From Hydrogenophaga aromaticivorans (lineage in GTDB: Bacteria > Pseudomonadota > Gammaproteobacteria > Burkholderiales > Burkholderiaceae_C), in NCBI RefSeq assembly GCF_013387465.1, contig NZ_VYGV01000006.1, positions 529,638 to 593,637 of the forward strand: DNA of 64,000 bases, written 5' to 3'. The notes beneath the pieces are model-generated. The model did not search any database, had not been told where the DNA came from, and saw only the letters and a list, made by a program, of their open reading frames with translations. The translations under genes were made by a program, and so were the position numbers. Shown piece by piece: positions 27,191 through 36,106 of the stretch. The stretch's first letter is position 1. Each line of letters starts with the position of its first letter.

Positions 27191-28356
27191 ACACCACCGC
27201 CTCCACGGCCACCGACTGGAATGCACTCGACAACGCCAGCTTTCGCGCCACCGTGCGCGAATTTTTTGAAAAGCATTTCCCCAGCGAATGGCGCTACCCG
27301 CAGCGGCGCCTGCGCTGGTCCGAAATCGGTCACTGGTACCTGAAGCTTTCGGAAAAAGGCTGGGTCGCGCCGAGCTGGCCCACGCAGCACGGCGGCATGG
27401 GACTCTCGCCCGAGAAACTCATCATCTTCATCGAAGAGCAGGAGCGCTGGGGCGTGGCGCGCGCGCCCGACATGGGCATCACCATGGTCGGCCCGCTGCT
27501 GATCAACCACGGCAACGACGCCCAGCGCGCCTACTACCTGCCCAAAATCATTGCCGGCGAGCACATCTGGTGCCAGGGTTACTCGGAACCCAATTCGGGC
27601 TCCGACCTGGCCAGCCTGCGCACCGAGGCGGTGGTCGATGGCGACGATTTCATCGTCAACGGGCAAAAGACCTGGACCACGCTGGCGCAGGACGCCACCC
27701 ACATCTTCCTGCTGGTGCGCACCGACAAATCGGCCAAGAAGCAGGAAGGCATCAGTTTCCTGCTGGCCGACATGAAAACGCCGGGCATCACGGTGCGCCC
27801 CATCCGCAACATCGCGGGCAGCGAAGACTTCTGCGAGGTCTTCCTGGAAAACGTGCGCGTGCCGCGCAGCAGCATCGTGGGCGAGCTCAACAAGGGCTGG
27901 ACCATCGCCAAGGCGCTGCTCGGCTTCGAACGCATCTTCCTGGGCAGCCCCAAGCAAAGCCAGTACGCGCTGGCGCGCGTGCAGGAAGCCGCGCAGCGGC
28001 TCGGCCTGTTCGAAGACACCGGCTTCGTGGACCGCTACACCAAGCTGGCGCTGGACGTGGCCGACCTGGGCGCGCTCTATGGCCGCTTCATCGAGCAGGT
28101 CAAACGCGGCGAAACCCTGGGCCCCGATGTCTCCATGCTCAAGCTGTTCGGCACCGAAACCTATTCGCGCCTGGCCGACCTGCTGGTCGATGTCATGGGA
28201 TCGAGTGGTGGCACGCCCGGATCCACCGCCCTGCCCGGTGGCAAAACCGATGCGTTGACCAGCTTCTACAACGCGCGCCCAGCCACCATCTACGGCGGCA
28301 GCAACGAGGTGCAACGCAACATCTTGGCTGCCAGCGTGCTGAAGCTGCCGTCATGA
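27187..28356 (+). CDS. acyl-CoA dehydrogenase, catalytic subunit (PimC-like)
   Basis: 389 residues. WCQGYSEPNSGSDLASLRTE, NGQKTWTTLAQDATHIF, KKQEGISFLLADMKTPGITV and YGGSNEVQRNILA are the features of large acyl-CoA dehydrogenase subunits. The first three segments look very close to pimeloyl-CoA dehydrogenase large subunit (PimC) as I remember it. With the PimD-like subunit at 26024 it should form a heteromeric enzyme acting on a dicarboxyl-CoA or bulky acyl-CoA. This is the expected next step after a BadI-type ring opening. ATG 27187 overlaps the previous stop, and its own stop overlaps the Zn-ribbon gene's start. Confidence 0.87.
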   Translation: MNTTASTATDWNALDNASFRATVREFFEKHFPSEWRYPQRRLRWSEIGHWYLKLSEKGWVAPSWPTQHGGMGLSPEKLIIFIEEQERWGVARAPDMGITMVGPLLINHGNDAQRAYYLPKIIAGEHIWCQGYSEPNSGSDLASLRTEAVVDGDDFIVNGQKTWTTLAQDATHIFLLVRTDKSAKKQEGISFLLADMKTPGITVRPIRNIAGSEDFCEVFLENVRVPRSSIVGELNKGWTIAKALLGFERIFLGSPKQSQYALARVQEAAQRLGLFEDTGFVDRYTKLALDVADLGALYGRFIEQVKRGETLGPDVSMLKLFGTETYSRLADLLVDVMGSSGGTPGSTALPGGKTDALTSFYNARPATIYGGSNEVQRNILAASVLKLPS

Positions 28357-28760
28357 GCGCATCGGGCTATCCGGCATTTGACGGCCCCGGCCCGGACGCT
28401 CAGTTCGTGCAGGCGCTGGCGCAAGGCCGCTTTCAGATCCAGCACTGCACGGCCTGCGGCCAGCATGTGTTTTATCCGCGCGCGCTGTGCACCCATTGCG
28501 GCTCGGCCCAGCTCGACTGGATTGAACCCAGCGGGGTCGGCTGCGTCTATTCCAGCACCACGGTGCGCCGCAAGCCGCAAGCCGGTGGCGACTACAACGT
28601 GGCGCTGGTGGACCTGGCCGAAGGGCCGCGGCTGATGTCGCGCATCGATGGCATTGCGCCTGACCAGGTGCGCATCGGCATGCGCGTGCAGGCGCGCGTG
28701 ATCGACGATCCGGCCAAGGGCAAGTTGCTGGTCTTCATCCCCGAGGGCGCCACACCATGA
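28353..28760 (+). CDS. Zn-ribbon/OB-fold protein (DUF35 family), second copy
   Basis: 135 residues. A CxxC-x10-CxxC ribbon (CTACG...CTHCG, about residues 32-48) is followed by an OB-fold half (SSTTVRRKPQAGGDYNVALV...). It is homologous to the protein at 389-790 and, like it, sits beside a thiolase-like gene, here upstream of it. ATG 28353 overlaps the PimC-like stop by four bases, so it is translationally coupled to the dehydrogenase. Expected partner: the thiolase-like protein at 28822. Confidence 0.85.
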   Translation: MSASGYPAFDGPGPDAQFVQALAQGRFQIQHCTACGQHVFYPRALCTHCGSAQLDWIEPSGVGCVYSSTTVRRKPQAGGDYNVALVDLAEGPRLMSRIDGIAPDQVRIGMRVQARVIDDPAKGKLLVFIPEGATP

Positions 28761-28821
28761 GCGCCGCGTCGGGCCGTTCCCAAGCAAGCTCGCACCGCAG
28801 TGCGCAGCACGAAGGTCCTCC

Positions 28822-29979
28822 ATGAGCACCACATCTCCCCTGCGCGGCGCGGCCGCCATCGTGGGTGCCAGCCTGGGCGGCGTGCCCATGGCCCCCGGTC
28901 GCAGCGCGCTCGAAATTCTGGGCGAAGCGGTGCACGGCGCGCTGGCCGATGCCGGCTTGAAGCTGTCCGATGTCGATGGCCTGTTCACCGGCTCGTCCTA
29001 CCACTTCCTCGCCGGTCTATCGGTGGCCGAATACCTGGGCATCCATCCCAAGTTCTGCGAAGCCACGATGGTTGGCGGCTCGTCTTATGTGAGCCACCTG
29101 CTTACCGCCGCCATGGCGCTGCACACCGGCCAGTGCGAAGTGGCGCTCATTTGCTACGGCAGCAACCAGGGCTCGGGCTTCGGCAAGCTCAAGTCGATGG
29201 CCGAAACGCCCTTGTACGAAGCCCCCTACGAGCCGCGCTACCCGATCTCCAGCTACGCGCTGGCGGCCGCTCGCCACATGCACCAGTACGGCACCACGCG
29301 CGAGGACCTGGCGCACATCGCGGTGGCGGCGCGCCAGTGGGCGCAACTCAATCCGCTGGCCCATGCACGCGATCCGCTCAGCATCGAGCAGGTGCTGGCT
29401 TCGCGTCTGGTGAGCGACCCGCTGTCGGTGCTCGATTGCTGCCTGGTCACCGACGGCGGCGGCGCCCTGGTGCTGGTGCGCAGCGAGCGGGCGCGCGACT
29501 TTCCCAAACCGCCGGTCTATGTGCTCGGCGCGGCCGCGGCCACCTGGCACCGCCAGATCGGCTCCATGCCCGACCTGACGGTCACCGCCGCCGCCGAGTC
29601 CGGGCCGCGCGCCTTCGCCATGGCCGGGCTGGCCCCGAAGGACGTGGACGTGCTGGAGTTGTACGACGCCTTCACCATCAACACGCTGCTGTTCCTCGAA
29701 GACCTGGGCTTTTGCGCCAAGGGCGAAGGCGGCGCTTTCGTGCGCAACGGGCGCATCGCACCGGGGGGCGCGTTGCCGGTCAACACCAATGGCGGCGGCC
29801 TGTCGTGCTGTCACCCGGGCATGTACGGCATGTTCCTGCTGATCGAGGCCGTGCAGCAACTGCGCGCCGAGGCCGGCGACCGCCAGGTGCCGAATGCGGA
29901 GATCGCCCTGTGCCACGGCAACGGCGGCGTTCTTTCCAGCCAGGTGACGGCCCTGCTGGGCACGGCCGCCACCGTCTGA
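28822..29979 (+). CDS. thiolase-like (SCP2/Ltp2-type) protein, second copy
   Basis: 385 residues. The nucleophile region reads VGGSSYVSHLLTAAM, Ser-Ser where a thiolase has Cys. LYDAFTINTLLF (Tyr about 281), NTNGGGLSCCHPGMYG (His 331, Tyr 335) and CHGNGG near the end are conserved with the paralogue at 796. By analogy to Ltp2 with DUF35 partners it may carry out retro-aldol cleavage of a beta-hydroxyacyl-CoA; a thiolase using another cysteine cannot be excluded. GGTCC is the only hint of a ribosome-binding site, and a 22-codon frame starting at 28757 ends overlapping this ATG. Confidence 0.82.
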   Translation: MSTTSPLRGAAAIVGASLGGVPMAPGRSALEILGEAVHGALADAGLKLSDVDGLFTGSSYHFLAGLSVAEYLGIHPKFCEATMVGGSSYVSHLLTAAMALHTGQCEVALICYGSNQGSGFGKLKSMAETPLYEAPYEPRYPISSYALAAARHMHQYGTTREDLAHIAVAARQWAQLNPLAHARDPLSIEQVLASRLVSDPLSVLDCCLVTDGGGALVLVRSERARDFPKPPVYVLGAAAATWHRQIGSMPDLTVTAAAESGPRAFAMAGLAPKDVDVLELYDAFTINTLLFLEDLGFCAKGEGGAFVRNGRIAPGGALPVNTNGGGLSCCHPGMYGMFLLIEAVQQLRAEAGDRQVPNAEIALCHGNGGVLSSQVTALLGTAATV

Positions 29980-30009
29980 TTTTTCACATCAACAACCAGG
30001 AGTCATTTC

Positions 30010-30930
30010 ATGAACAAGGGCAACATGCTGCAAGACAAAGTCGCCGTGGTCACCGGCGCGGGCCGGGGTATCGGCCGCGACATCGCACTGATGATGGCGG
30101 CGCAAGGCGCCAAGGTGGTGGTCAACGACATCGGCGCCTCGGTCGGCGGCGAAGGCAATGACGCCAGCCACGGCCAGCAGGTGGTCAACGAGATCAAGGC
30201 CGCTGGCGGCCAGGCCGTTCTCAGCACCGACAGCGTCTCGACCTGGCCCACGGCCAACCGCATCATCGAATGCGCGGCCGACACCTTCGGTCGCATCGAC
30301 ATCGTCGTCAACAACGCCGGCATCCTGCGCGACCGCCTGTTCTTCAACATGTCGCCCGAGGAGTGGAGCGCCGTCATCGACGTGCACCTCAACGGCAGCT
30401 TCTTCACTTCGCGCGCCGCCGCCCCGCACTTCAAGACGCAGAAGTCGGGTGCCTATGTGCACATGACTTCCACGTCCGGCCTGATCGGCAACCTGGGCCA
30501 GGCCAACTACGCCGCTGCCAAGCTGGGCATCGTGGCCATGTCGCGCCACATCGCCGGCGACATGCAACGCTACAACGTGCGTTCCAACTGCATCTCGCCG
30601 TTCGCCTGGAGCCGCATGATCGGCGCCATCCCCACCGACACACCCGAGCAGCAGGCACGCGTGGAAAAACTGAAAAAACTCGGTACCGAGCAGATTGCGC
30701 CCATGGCCACCTTCCTGGCCAGCAATGCCGCAGCCGACGTCACGGCCCAGATCTTCGCCGTGCGCGGCAACGAGATCTTCCTCATGAGCCAGTCGCGCCC
30801 GATCCGCGGCATGCACACCGCCGAGGGCTGGACACCCGAGACCATCGCCGAGCGCGTGTTGCCCGCCATGAAGCAGAACTTCTATCCGCTGGAGAGCTCA
30901 AACATCGTGTTCTCCTGGGATCCCGTCTGA
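30010..30930 (+). CDS. SDR, MFE-2-like 3-hydroxyacyl-CoA dehydrogenase
   Basis: 306 residues. TGAGRGIG (about 15-22), NNAGILRDRLFFNM (about 101-114), MTSTSG with Ser 154-156, and NYAAAK (Tyr 167, Lys 171) give a complete catalytic set. The NNAGILRD(R/K) signature and the C-terminal region past residue 215 match the dehydrogenase half of peroxisomal multifunctional enzyme 2 (17-beta-HSD type 4) and the steroid enzyme ChsB1. It should oxidise a (3R)-hydroxyacyl-CoA made by the hydratase encoded next. AGGAG precedes ATG 30010. Confidence 0.87.
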   Translation: MNKGNMLQDKVAVVTGAGRGIGRDIALMMAAQGAKVVVNDIGASVGGEGNDASHGQQVVNEIKAAGGQAVLSTDSVSTWPTANRIIECAADTFGRIDIVVNNAGILRDRLFFNMSPEEWSAVIDVHLNGSFFTSRAAAPHFKTQKSGAYVHMTSTSGLIGNLGQANYAAAKLGIVAMSRHIAGDMQRYNVRSNCISPFAWSRMIGAIPTDTPEQQARVEKLKKLGTEQIAPMATFLASNAAADVTAQIFAVRGNEIFLMSQSRPIRGMHTAEGWTPETIAERVLPAMKQNFYPLESSNIVFSWDPV

Positions 30931-30941
30931 CGTCATCTGCC

Positions 30942-31799
30942 ATGGCGATCAACTACGAGAAACTGATGGCATGGCCGTTCGAGGACGTTCGCCATCGCTA
31001 CACCCAGCGCGACACCATGCTCTACGCACTGGGCGTGGGCCTGGGCACCGACCCGACCAACGAGACCGAGCTGCGCTTTGTCTATGAAAAGAACCTGCTG
31101 GCGCTGCCCACGCTGCCGGTGGTGCTGGGCTATCCCGGCATGTGGCTCAAGGACCCGGCCACCGGCGTTGACTGGGTGCGGCTGGTGCATGGCGAACAGG
31201 GCTTGCGCCTGCACCGGCCGGTGCCGCCCGAGGGTGAAGTGATCGGGCGCACGCGGGTGAGCCAGATCATCGACAAGGGGCCGGACAAGGGGGCTCTGAT
31301 CTACACCGAGCGCACGGTGACGGACGCCGCCAGCGGCGAACTGCTGGCCACGCTGACCTCGACCACCTTCTGCCGCGCCGACGGTGGCTTTGGCGGCCCC
31401 ACCGGGCCAGTCAAAACCGTGCATGAGCTGCCCACGCGCGCGCCTGATCACAGCGACGATTTCGCCACCCAACCGCGTGCCGCGCTGATCTACCGCCTCT
31501 CGGGCGACTACAACCCGCTGCACGCCGAACCCGCGGTGGCAAGCGCCGCTGGTTTCAAGCAGCCCATCCTGCACGGCCTGGCCACCTACGGCATCGCCGG
31601 CTGGGCACTCACCCAGCGCGTCTGCGGCGGCGACCCGAGCGCCCTGCAGTCGCTGGATGTGCGTTTTTCGTCACCCGTTTACCCCGGTGAAACGATACGC
31701 ACCGAGCTCTGGGTGGATGGCAAGGTCGTTTCCTTTCGCGCCCGCGCCGTCGAACGCGACATCGTCGTGCTGAACAACGGACGCGCCGAGCTGCGCTGA
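30942..31799 (+). CDS. MaoC-type (R)-specific 2-enoyl-CoA hydratase (MFE-2 hydratase 2)
   Basis: 285 residues, double hot-dog. The second half contains the hydratase-2 motif YRLSGDYNPLHAEPAVA with catalytic Asp 189, Asn 191 and His 194, followed by GFKQPILHGL. Its product, a (3R)-hydroxyacyl-CoA, is the substrate of the dehydrogenase at 30010; the two proteins together equal the two halves of MFE-2. ATG 30942 is 11 bases after the dehydrogenase stop. The overlapping longer frame from 30270 is a shadow. Confidence 0.9.
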   Translation: MAINYEKLMAWPFEDVRHRYTQRDTMLYALGVGLGTDPTNETELRFVYEKNLLALPTLPVVLGYPGMWLKDPATGVDWVRLVHGEQGLRLHRPVPPEGEVIGRTRVSQIIDKGPDKGALIYTERTVTDAASGELLATLTSTTFCRADGGFGGPTGPVKTVHELPTRAPDHSDDFATQPRAALIYRLSGDYNPLHAEPAVASAAGFKQPILHGLATYGIAGWALTQRVCGGDPSALQSLDVRFSSPVYPGETIRTELWVDGKVVSFRARAVERDIVVLNNGRAELR

Positions 31800-31856
31800 C
31801 CGTCCTTTGCCTTTCATTTTCGTTTTCGTTTTCAATTTTTTTCAAGGAGCCTCAAC

Positions 31857-32660
31857 ATGAACTACGCTGACTTTCAATTCCTCAAGTTCGACCACAAGCC
31901 CAACGGCGTGCTGGTCATCACCATCAACCGCCCAGAGGTCATGAATGCCACCAATGGCCGGCTGCACTGGGAGCTGACCAAGATCTGGGGCGTGGTCACT
32001 GACGATGCCAAGACCAAGGTGGCGGTCATCACCGGCGCGGGCGACCAGGCTTTCTCGGCCGGCGGCGACCTGGAATGGGTGGCCGGCATGGTCGGCAACC
32101 CGAAGGAAATCGCCAACACCATGACCGAGGCTTCGGACGTGGTCTACAACATGATGGCCTGCGACAAGCCCATCATCTCGGCCATCAACGGCGTGGCCGT
32201 CGGTGCCGGTCTGGCAGTCGCCTTCCTGGCCGACATCAGCATCATGGCCGAGGAGGCCAAAATTACCGACGGCCATGTCAAGATCGGCGTAGCCGCCGGC
32301 GACCACGCAGCCATTCTGTGGCCGCTGCTGTGCGGCATGGCCAAGGCCAAGTACTACCTTATGACGGCCGAGTTCGTGAACGGCAAGGAAGCCGAGCGCA
32401 TCGGTCTGGTCAGCCTGTGCGTGCCGCGCGCCGAGCTGATGGACAAGGCCATGGCCGTGGCCAACAAGCTGGCCAATGGCAGCCAGCAAGCCATTCGCCT
32501 GACCAAGCGTTCGCTCAACGGCTGGATGAACATGGCACGCCCGATCTTCGAGAGCTCGCTGGCGATGGAAATGCTGTGCTTCCTGGGCGAAGACGCCAAG
32601 GAGGGCGTGGCCTCGGTGCGCGAGAAGCGCGCGCCCAAGTTCCCCTCGGCCCAGAACTGA
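31857..32660 (+). CDS. crotonase (enoyl-CoA hydratase/isomerase family)
   Basis: 267 residues. [12 protein letters not shown] and [18 protein letters not shown] give the crotonase fold. The second active-site segment reads [18 protein letters not shown], in which Glu is replaced and GDHAAI(L/I)WPLLCG marks a distinct subgroup. A hydratase with the standard Glu pair is therefore unlikely; isomerase or hydrolase chemistry is possible. AAGGAG lies before ATG 31857. The 57-base gap upstream is rich in TTTTCG repeats and shows nothing else. Confidence 0.8.
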   Translation: MNYADFQFLKFDHKPNGVLVITINRPEVMNATNGRLHWELTKIWGVVTDDAKTKVAVITGAGDQAFSAGGDLEWVAGMVGNPKEIANTMTEASDVVYNMMACDKPIISAINGVAVGAGLAVAFLADISIMAEEAKITDGHVKIGVAAGDHAAILWPLLCGMAKAKYYLMTAEFVNGKEAERIGLVSLCVPRAELMDKAMAVANKLANGSQQAIRLTKRSLNGWMNMARPIFESSLAMEMLCFLGEDAKEGVASVREKRAPKFPSAQN

Positions 32661-32668
32661 TTGAGTTC

Positions 32669-32695
32669 GCTCCTTCTCCCTCTGGGGGAAGGAGC
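32669..32695. repeat. intercistronic 12-bp hairpin
   Basis: GCTCCTTCTCCC, a three-base TCT loop, then GGGGGAAGGAGC: 12 paired positions with one T-G wobble. It lies between the crotonase and dehydrogenase genes of one operon. There is no following T-run, so it is more likely an mRNA-processing or stability element, or a common extragenic palindrome, than a terminator. Confidence 0.65.
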
Positions 32696-32726
32696 CAGAA
32701 CGCCCCAACACACAGGAGAACACCCC

Positions 32727-33893
32727 ATGGATTTCGCGCTGACCCAAGAACAACGGATGATCTACGAGTACGGCGACCGTATCTCGAAGGAGTTCGACCA
32801 CAATTACTGGCGCGGCTACGCCAACAAGAACGAACGCCCCACCGAGTTGTACGAGCAGATCACCAACGACGGTTTTCTCGGCATCATGGTGCCCGAAGCC
32901 TATGGCGGTGCCGGCCAGGGCATGACCGAGATGCTGCTGTTCATGGAGGGACTGGCCAACAACGGCATTCCGCTGCTGAACCTGGTTGTCGGACCGACCA
33001 TGACCATGGGTCTGCTGGCCAAGCACGCCAGCGAGGACATGAAGCGCCGCTTTCTGCCGGGCGGCTGCACCGGCGACATCAAGTTCTGCTTCGCCATCAC
33101 CGAACCGAACGCCGGCTCGAACTCGATCGAGATCACCAGCATCGCCAAGTCCGACGGCAAGGGCGGCTTCAAGCTCAACGGCCAGAAGGTCTTCATCACC
33201 GACGCCAACTGCGCCGACTACGCCATGGTCGTGACCCGCACCACAGCGCGCGCTGACGTGAAAAAGAAAACCGACGGCTTCACCATCTTCATGGTCGACA
33301 TGAAGAAAAAAGGCATCAGCAAGACGCTGATTGAAGTTGCCTTCCCGGTGCCCGAAACACAATGGCAACTGTTCTTCGACAACGTGGAGCTCACCGAGGC
33401 CGATGTGCTGGGCGAAGTCGGCAAAGGCTTCAACATCCTGTTCGACACGCTCAACCCCGAGCGCATCATCCTCTCTGGCTTGTGTACCGGTGTCGGGCGC
33501 TTCGCCTTGAAGAAGGCGGTGGCCTACGCCAACGACCGCAAGGTGTTCAACAACACCCCCATCGGCGCCTACCAGGGCGTTCAGCACCCGCTCGCGATAG
33601 CCCGTAGCGAGATCGAGATGGCCTCGCTGATGGCGCTCAAGGCCGCCTGGGCCTTCGACCAGGGTCTGCCTGCCGGGGAGTTTGCCAACATCGCCAAGTA
33701 CGCGGGTGCCGAAGCCGGCATCCATGCCGTTGACGCGGCCATCCAGACCCATGGCGGCAACGGTTTCACCAAGGAATACGGCATTTACGACTTGTACGGT
33801 CTGGTGCGGCTGCTGCGCACGGCTCCGTTGAACCGCGAGCTGGTGTTGAACTACATCGCGGAGCATGTGATGGGCCTGCCGCGCTCCTATTGA
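32727..33893 (+). CDS. acyl-CoA dehydrogenase
   Basis: 388 residues. CFAITEPNAGSNSIEITS and NGQKVFITDANCADYAMVV (FAD and substrate loops) are clear. The C-terminus THGGNGFTKEYGIYDLYGLVR leads to IAEHVMGLPRSY. It is a paralogue of the gene at 24831 (same C-terminal GLP(K/R)SY). NPERIILSG offers a catalytic Glu at the alternative (isovaleryl-type) position. AGGAG lies before ATG 32727; the in-frame codons upstream come from the hairpin region. Nine bases separate it from the CoA-transferase gene. Confidence 0.85.
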   Translation: MDFALTQEQRMIYEYGDRISKEFDHNYWRGYANKNERPTELYEQITNDGFLGIMVPEAYGGAGQGMTEMLLFMEGLANNGIPLLNLVVGPTMTMGLLAKHASEDMKRRFLPGGCTGDIKFCFAITEPNAGSNSIEITSIAKSDGKGGFKLNGQKVFITDANCADYAMVVTRTTARADVKKKTDGFTIFMVDMKKKGISKTLIEVAFPVPETQWQLFFDNVELTEADVLGEVGKGFNILFDTLNPERIILSGLCTGVGRFALKKAVAYANDRKVFNNTPIGAYQGVQHPLAIARSEIEMASLMALKAAWAFDQGLPAGEFANIAKYAGAEAGIHAVDAAIQTHGGNGFTKEYGIYDLYGLVRLLRTAPLNRELVLNYIAEHVMGLPRSY

Positions 33894-33902
33894 CAGGCCA
33901 CC

Positions 33903-35120
33903 ATGGGTAACAACGCTCCCCTGCCCGCCTTTGGTGCCCTGGCCGGCCTGAAGGTGATTGACCTCTCACGCGTGCTCGGTGGCCCGTACTGCGGACAGAT
34001 TTTGGCCGACCACGGCGCGCAGGTCATCAAGGTCGAGCCACCCGCTGGCGACGAGACCCGCGCCTGGGGCCCACCCTTTGCCGACGACGGCACGGCGGCC
34101 TACTACAACGGCCTGAACCGCAACAAGCGCGACATCGTGATCGACCTGTCCAAGCCCGAAGGGCGCGAGATCGTTCTCAAGCTGCTGGCGGACGCCGACG
34201 TGCTGATCGAGAACTTCAAGATCGGCACGCTGGAGCGCTGGGGCATCGGCTATGAACAGACGCTGCGCGAGCGCTTCCCGCGCCTGATCCACTGCCGGGT
34301 CAGCGGCTTCGGCGCCGATGGGCCGCTCGGCGGCGCGCCTGGCTACGACGCGGTGGCACAGGCACTGGGCGGCCTGATGAGCGTCAACGGCACGCCGGAC
34401 ACCGGCCCGCTGCGGGTCGGTGTCCCAGTGGTCGACATCACCACCGGCCTGTCGGCCGTGATAGGCGTGCTACTGGCGGTGATTGAGCGGCAGCGCTCCG
34501 GGCGCGGGCAGTTCGTCGAGGCCACGCTGTACGACACCGCCGTGTCGCTGCTGCATCCGCAAAGTGCAAACTGGTTGCAGTCGGGCCAGACACCCAGGCT
34601 CAGCGGCAATGCGCACTCCAACATCGTGCCCTACGACAAGTTTCCGACCCGGACCTGCGAGGTCTTCCTGGGCATCGGCAACAACGGGCAGTGGAAAAAA
34701 CTGTGCGAGTTCCTCGGCCATCCCGACATGGCCAGCGAGCCGCGCTTTGCCACCAACGCCGAGCGTTTTCGCCATCGCGACGAACTGCGCGCCTTGCTAG
34801 AGGCGCAGTTGCAAGAGGTGGATGGCGAACAGCTGTGCCGTGACCTACTGGCCGCCGGTATTCCGGCCGGCGCCGTCAGGGCCATTCCGCAGGTATTGAC
34901 GGACCCCCACACCCTGCATCGGGACATGGTGGTGCAGGTCGAGGGTGTGCCTGGCATCGGCATCCCGGTCAAGCTGTCACGCACACCGGGGCGCGCCCAC
35001 AGCGCGCCGCCGCGCTTCGGCCAACACACACGTGAGCTGCTGACGGAGCACGGCTACGGCGCCGCCACCATTGATGCCCTGATCGCACGGGGAAGCATCG
35101 TAGAACACGTTGCAACATGA
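33903..35120 (+). CDS. family III (CaiB/BaiF) CoA-transferase
   Basis: 405 residues. LKVIDLSRVLGGPYCGQILAD, IKVEPPxGD, YYNGLNRNKRDIVIDL and APGYDAVAQA (Asp 149, at the catalytic Asp position of formyl-CoA transferase) identify a family III CoA-transferase. The racemase pattern seen at 62365 is absent, so transferase is preferred over racemase. It would activate a free acid by CoA transfer from another thioester, perhaps saving ATP relative to the synthetases nearby. Last gene before the operator-containing gap at 35121-35308. Confidence 0.85.
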   Translation: MGNNAPLPAFGALAGLKVIDLSRVLGGPYCGQILADHGAQVIKVEPPAGDETRAWGPPFADDGTAAYYNGLNRNKRDIVIDLSKPEGREIVLKLLADADVLIENFKIGTLERWGIGYEQTLRERFPRLIHCRVSGFGADGPLGGAPGYDAVAQALGGLMSVNGTPDTGPLRVGVPVVDITTGLSAVIGVLLAVIERQRSGRGQFVEATLYDTAVSLLHPQSANWLQSGQTPRLSGNAHSNIVPYDKFPTRTCEVFLGIGNNGQWKKLCEFLGHPDMASEPRFATNAERFRHRDELRALLEAQLQEVDGEQLCRDLLAAGIPAGAVRAIPQVLTDPHTLHRDMVVQVEGVPGIGIPVKLSRTPGRAHSAPPRFGQHTRELLTEHGYGAATIDALIARGSIVEHVAT

Positions 35121-35155
35121 ACTCTGCCTGCCAGAGATTAGGGGAAACCCCATAT

Positions 35156-35173
35156 ACCTAACTAATGTTAGGT
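35156..35173. promoter_or_regulatory. operator: perfect 7-4-7 inverted repeat
   Basis: ACCTAACTAATGTTAGGT, with arms ACCTAAC/GTTAGGT and spacer TAAT. It lies in the 188-base gap between the CoA-transferase stop (35120) and livG (35309), about 136 bases before the livG start. The same CTAAC-N4-GTTAG core occurs before badH (42415), tetR (44215), livF (48200) and fadH (21862). It probably controls the livG-ligase-livHMF operon. The rest of the gap shows GGGGAAACCCC but no clear promoter. Confidence 0.75.
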
Positions 35174-35308
35174 GCGAAAATGAAAACTTTTATGCAGAAC
35201 AGAAAATCGGATCGGCAAGCTGCGCACAGGCAGGTGGTCGACCGTGCTATGTCATAGGCACCCTCAGTGATAAACACCATCAGTACCAAAGAGCAGCGGC
35301 CAACTCCG

Positions 35309-36106
35309 ATGAAAGCCAGCAACGCGGCGGCAGTGCCCGCCCTCGAATGCCGAGGGCTGGAGCGGCGATTCGGCGGCCTCGTCGCGTTGAAGGATGCCAA
35401 TTTGCGCATTGAGCGTGGGGAGATCTTCGGCTTGGTCGGCCCCAACGGCAGCGGCAAGACGACCATGACCAACGCCATCACCGGCTTCTTTCCACCCCAG
35501 GTCGGCAGCATATGGCTCAATGGCCGCGACATCACCGGCATGGCGCCGCACAAGGTCGCAGCTCTGGGCGTCGCGCGCACGTTCCAGAACCTGGCGCTCT
35601 TCAACGGCATGAGCGTGCTTGACAACATCCTGCTGGGGCGTCACATCCACATGAAGCCCGGCGTGGCAAAAACCGCCCTCTACTGGTGGCTGGGTCGTAA
35701 GGATGAGATGGTGAGCCGGCTCAAGGTCGAAGAGATTATCGATTTCCTGCAGCTTCAGAGCGTGCGCGACGAGCTGGTGGACAGCATTCCGATCGGACTG
35801 AAAAAGCGCGTCGAACTGGCACGCGCGTTGGTAGCCGAACCCAGCTTTCTGGTTCTTGACGAACCGATGGCTGGCATGAACCAGGAGGAAAAGGAATACA
35901 TGGCCCGTTTTATTCTCGATGCGCGTGCCGAGCGCAATGTCACTGTGCTGCTGATCGAGCACCACATGGATGTGATCACCGGTATCTGCGACCGCATGAT
36001 GGTGCTCAGCTATGGTGAAACCATCGGAACCGGTATTCCTGCCGACGTGATGAAGGATGAACGTGTGATCAAGGCCTACCTGGGGGGTGCGCATGCAAAG
36101 CACTGA
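35309..36106 (+). CDS. livG: branched-chain-amino-acid-type ABC transporter, ATP-binding protein LivG
   Basis: 265 residues. Walker A GPNGSGKT, ARTFQNLALFNGMSVLDN, a signature-like IGLKKRVELARAL, and Walker B FLVLDEPMAGMN, plus the DAYL/KAYLGG end, place it in the LivG group. The signature motif is degenerate (usually LSYGxQRRxEIARAL). It energises a HAAT-family importer with LivF, LivH and LivM encoded downstream. ATG 35309 is chosen over GTG 35267 since homology begins shortly after; neither has a strong ribosome-binding site. The stop overlaps the synthetase start by 14 bases. Confidence 0.88.
   Translation: MKASNAAAVPALECRGLERRFGGLVALKDANLRIERGEIFGLVGPNGSGKTTMTNAITGFFPPQVGSIWLNGRDITGMAPHKVAALGVARTFQNLALFNGMSVLDNILLGRHIHMKPGVAKTALYWWLGRKDEMVSRLKVEEIIDFLQLQSVRDELVDSIPIGLKKRVELARALVAEPSFLVLDEPMAGMNQEEKEYMARFILDARAERNVTVLLIEHHMDVITGICDRMMVLSYGETIGTGIPADVMKDERVIKAYLGGAHAKH

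Noticed and set aside
28757..28825. A 22-codon frame (starts MSAASGRSQ) whose stop overlaps the thiolase-like ATG
   Set aside because: The TGA-ATG overlap looks like a coupling leader, but the peptide has no homology and the sequence may be only a decayed gap; too little evidence for a gene.
32669..32695. Strong hairpin considered as a terminator
   Set aside because: No T-run follows and it lies between closely spaced co-directional genes of one pathway.
31842..33866. 674-codon minus-strand frame opposite the crotonase and dehydrogenase genes
   Set aside because: Shadow of two recognised plus-strand genes with ribosome-binding sites; no recognisable domain.
24021..35120. Steroid side-chain degradation cluster as the main interpretation
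   Set aside because: ChsE/Ltp2/MFE-2-like genes fit, but no steroid-ring genes (KstD, Hsa or Kst-type) are visible, and BadHI plus methylcrotonyl-type carboxylases are not part of that pathway. Kept only as an alternative.
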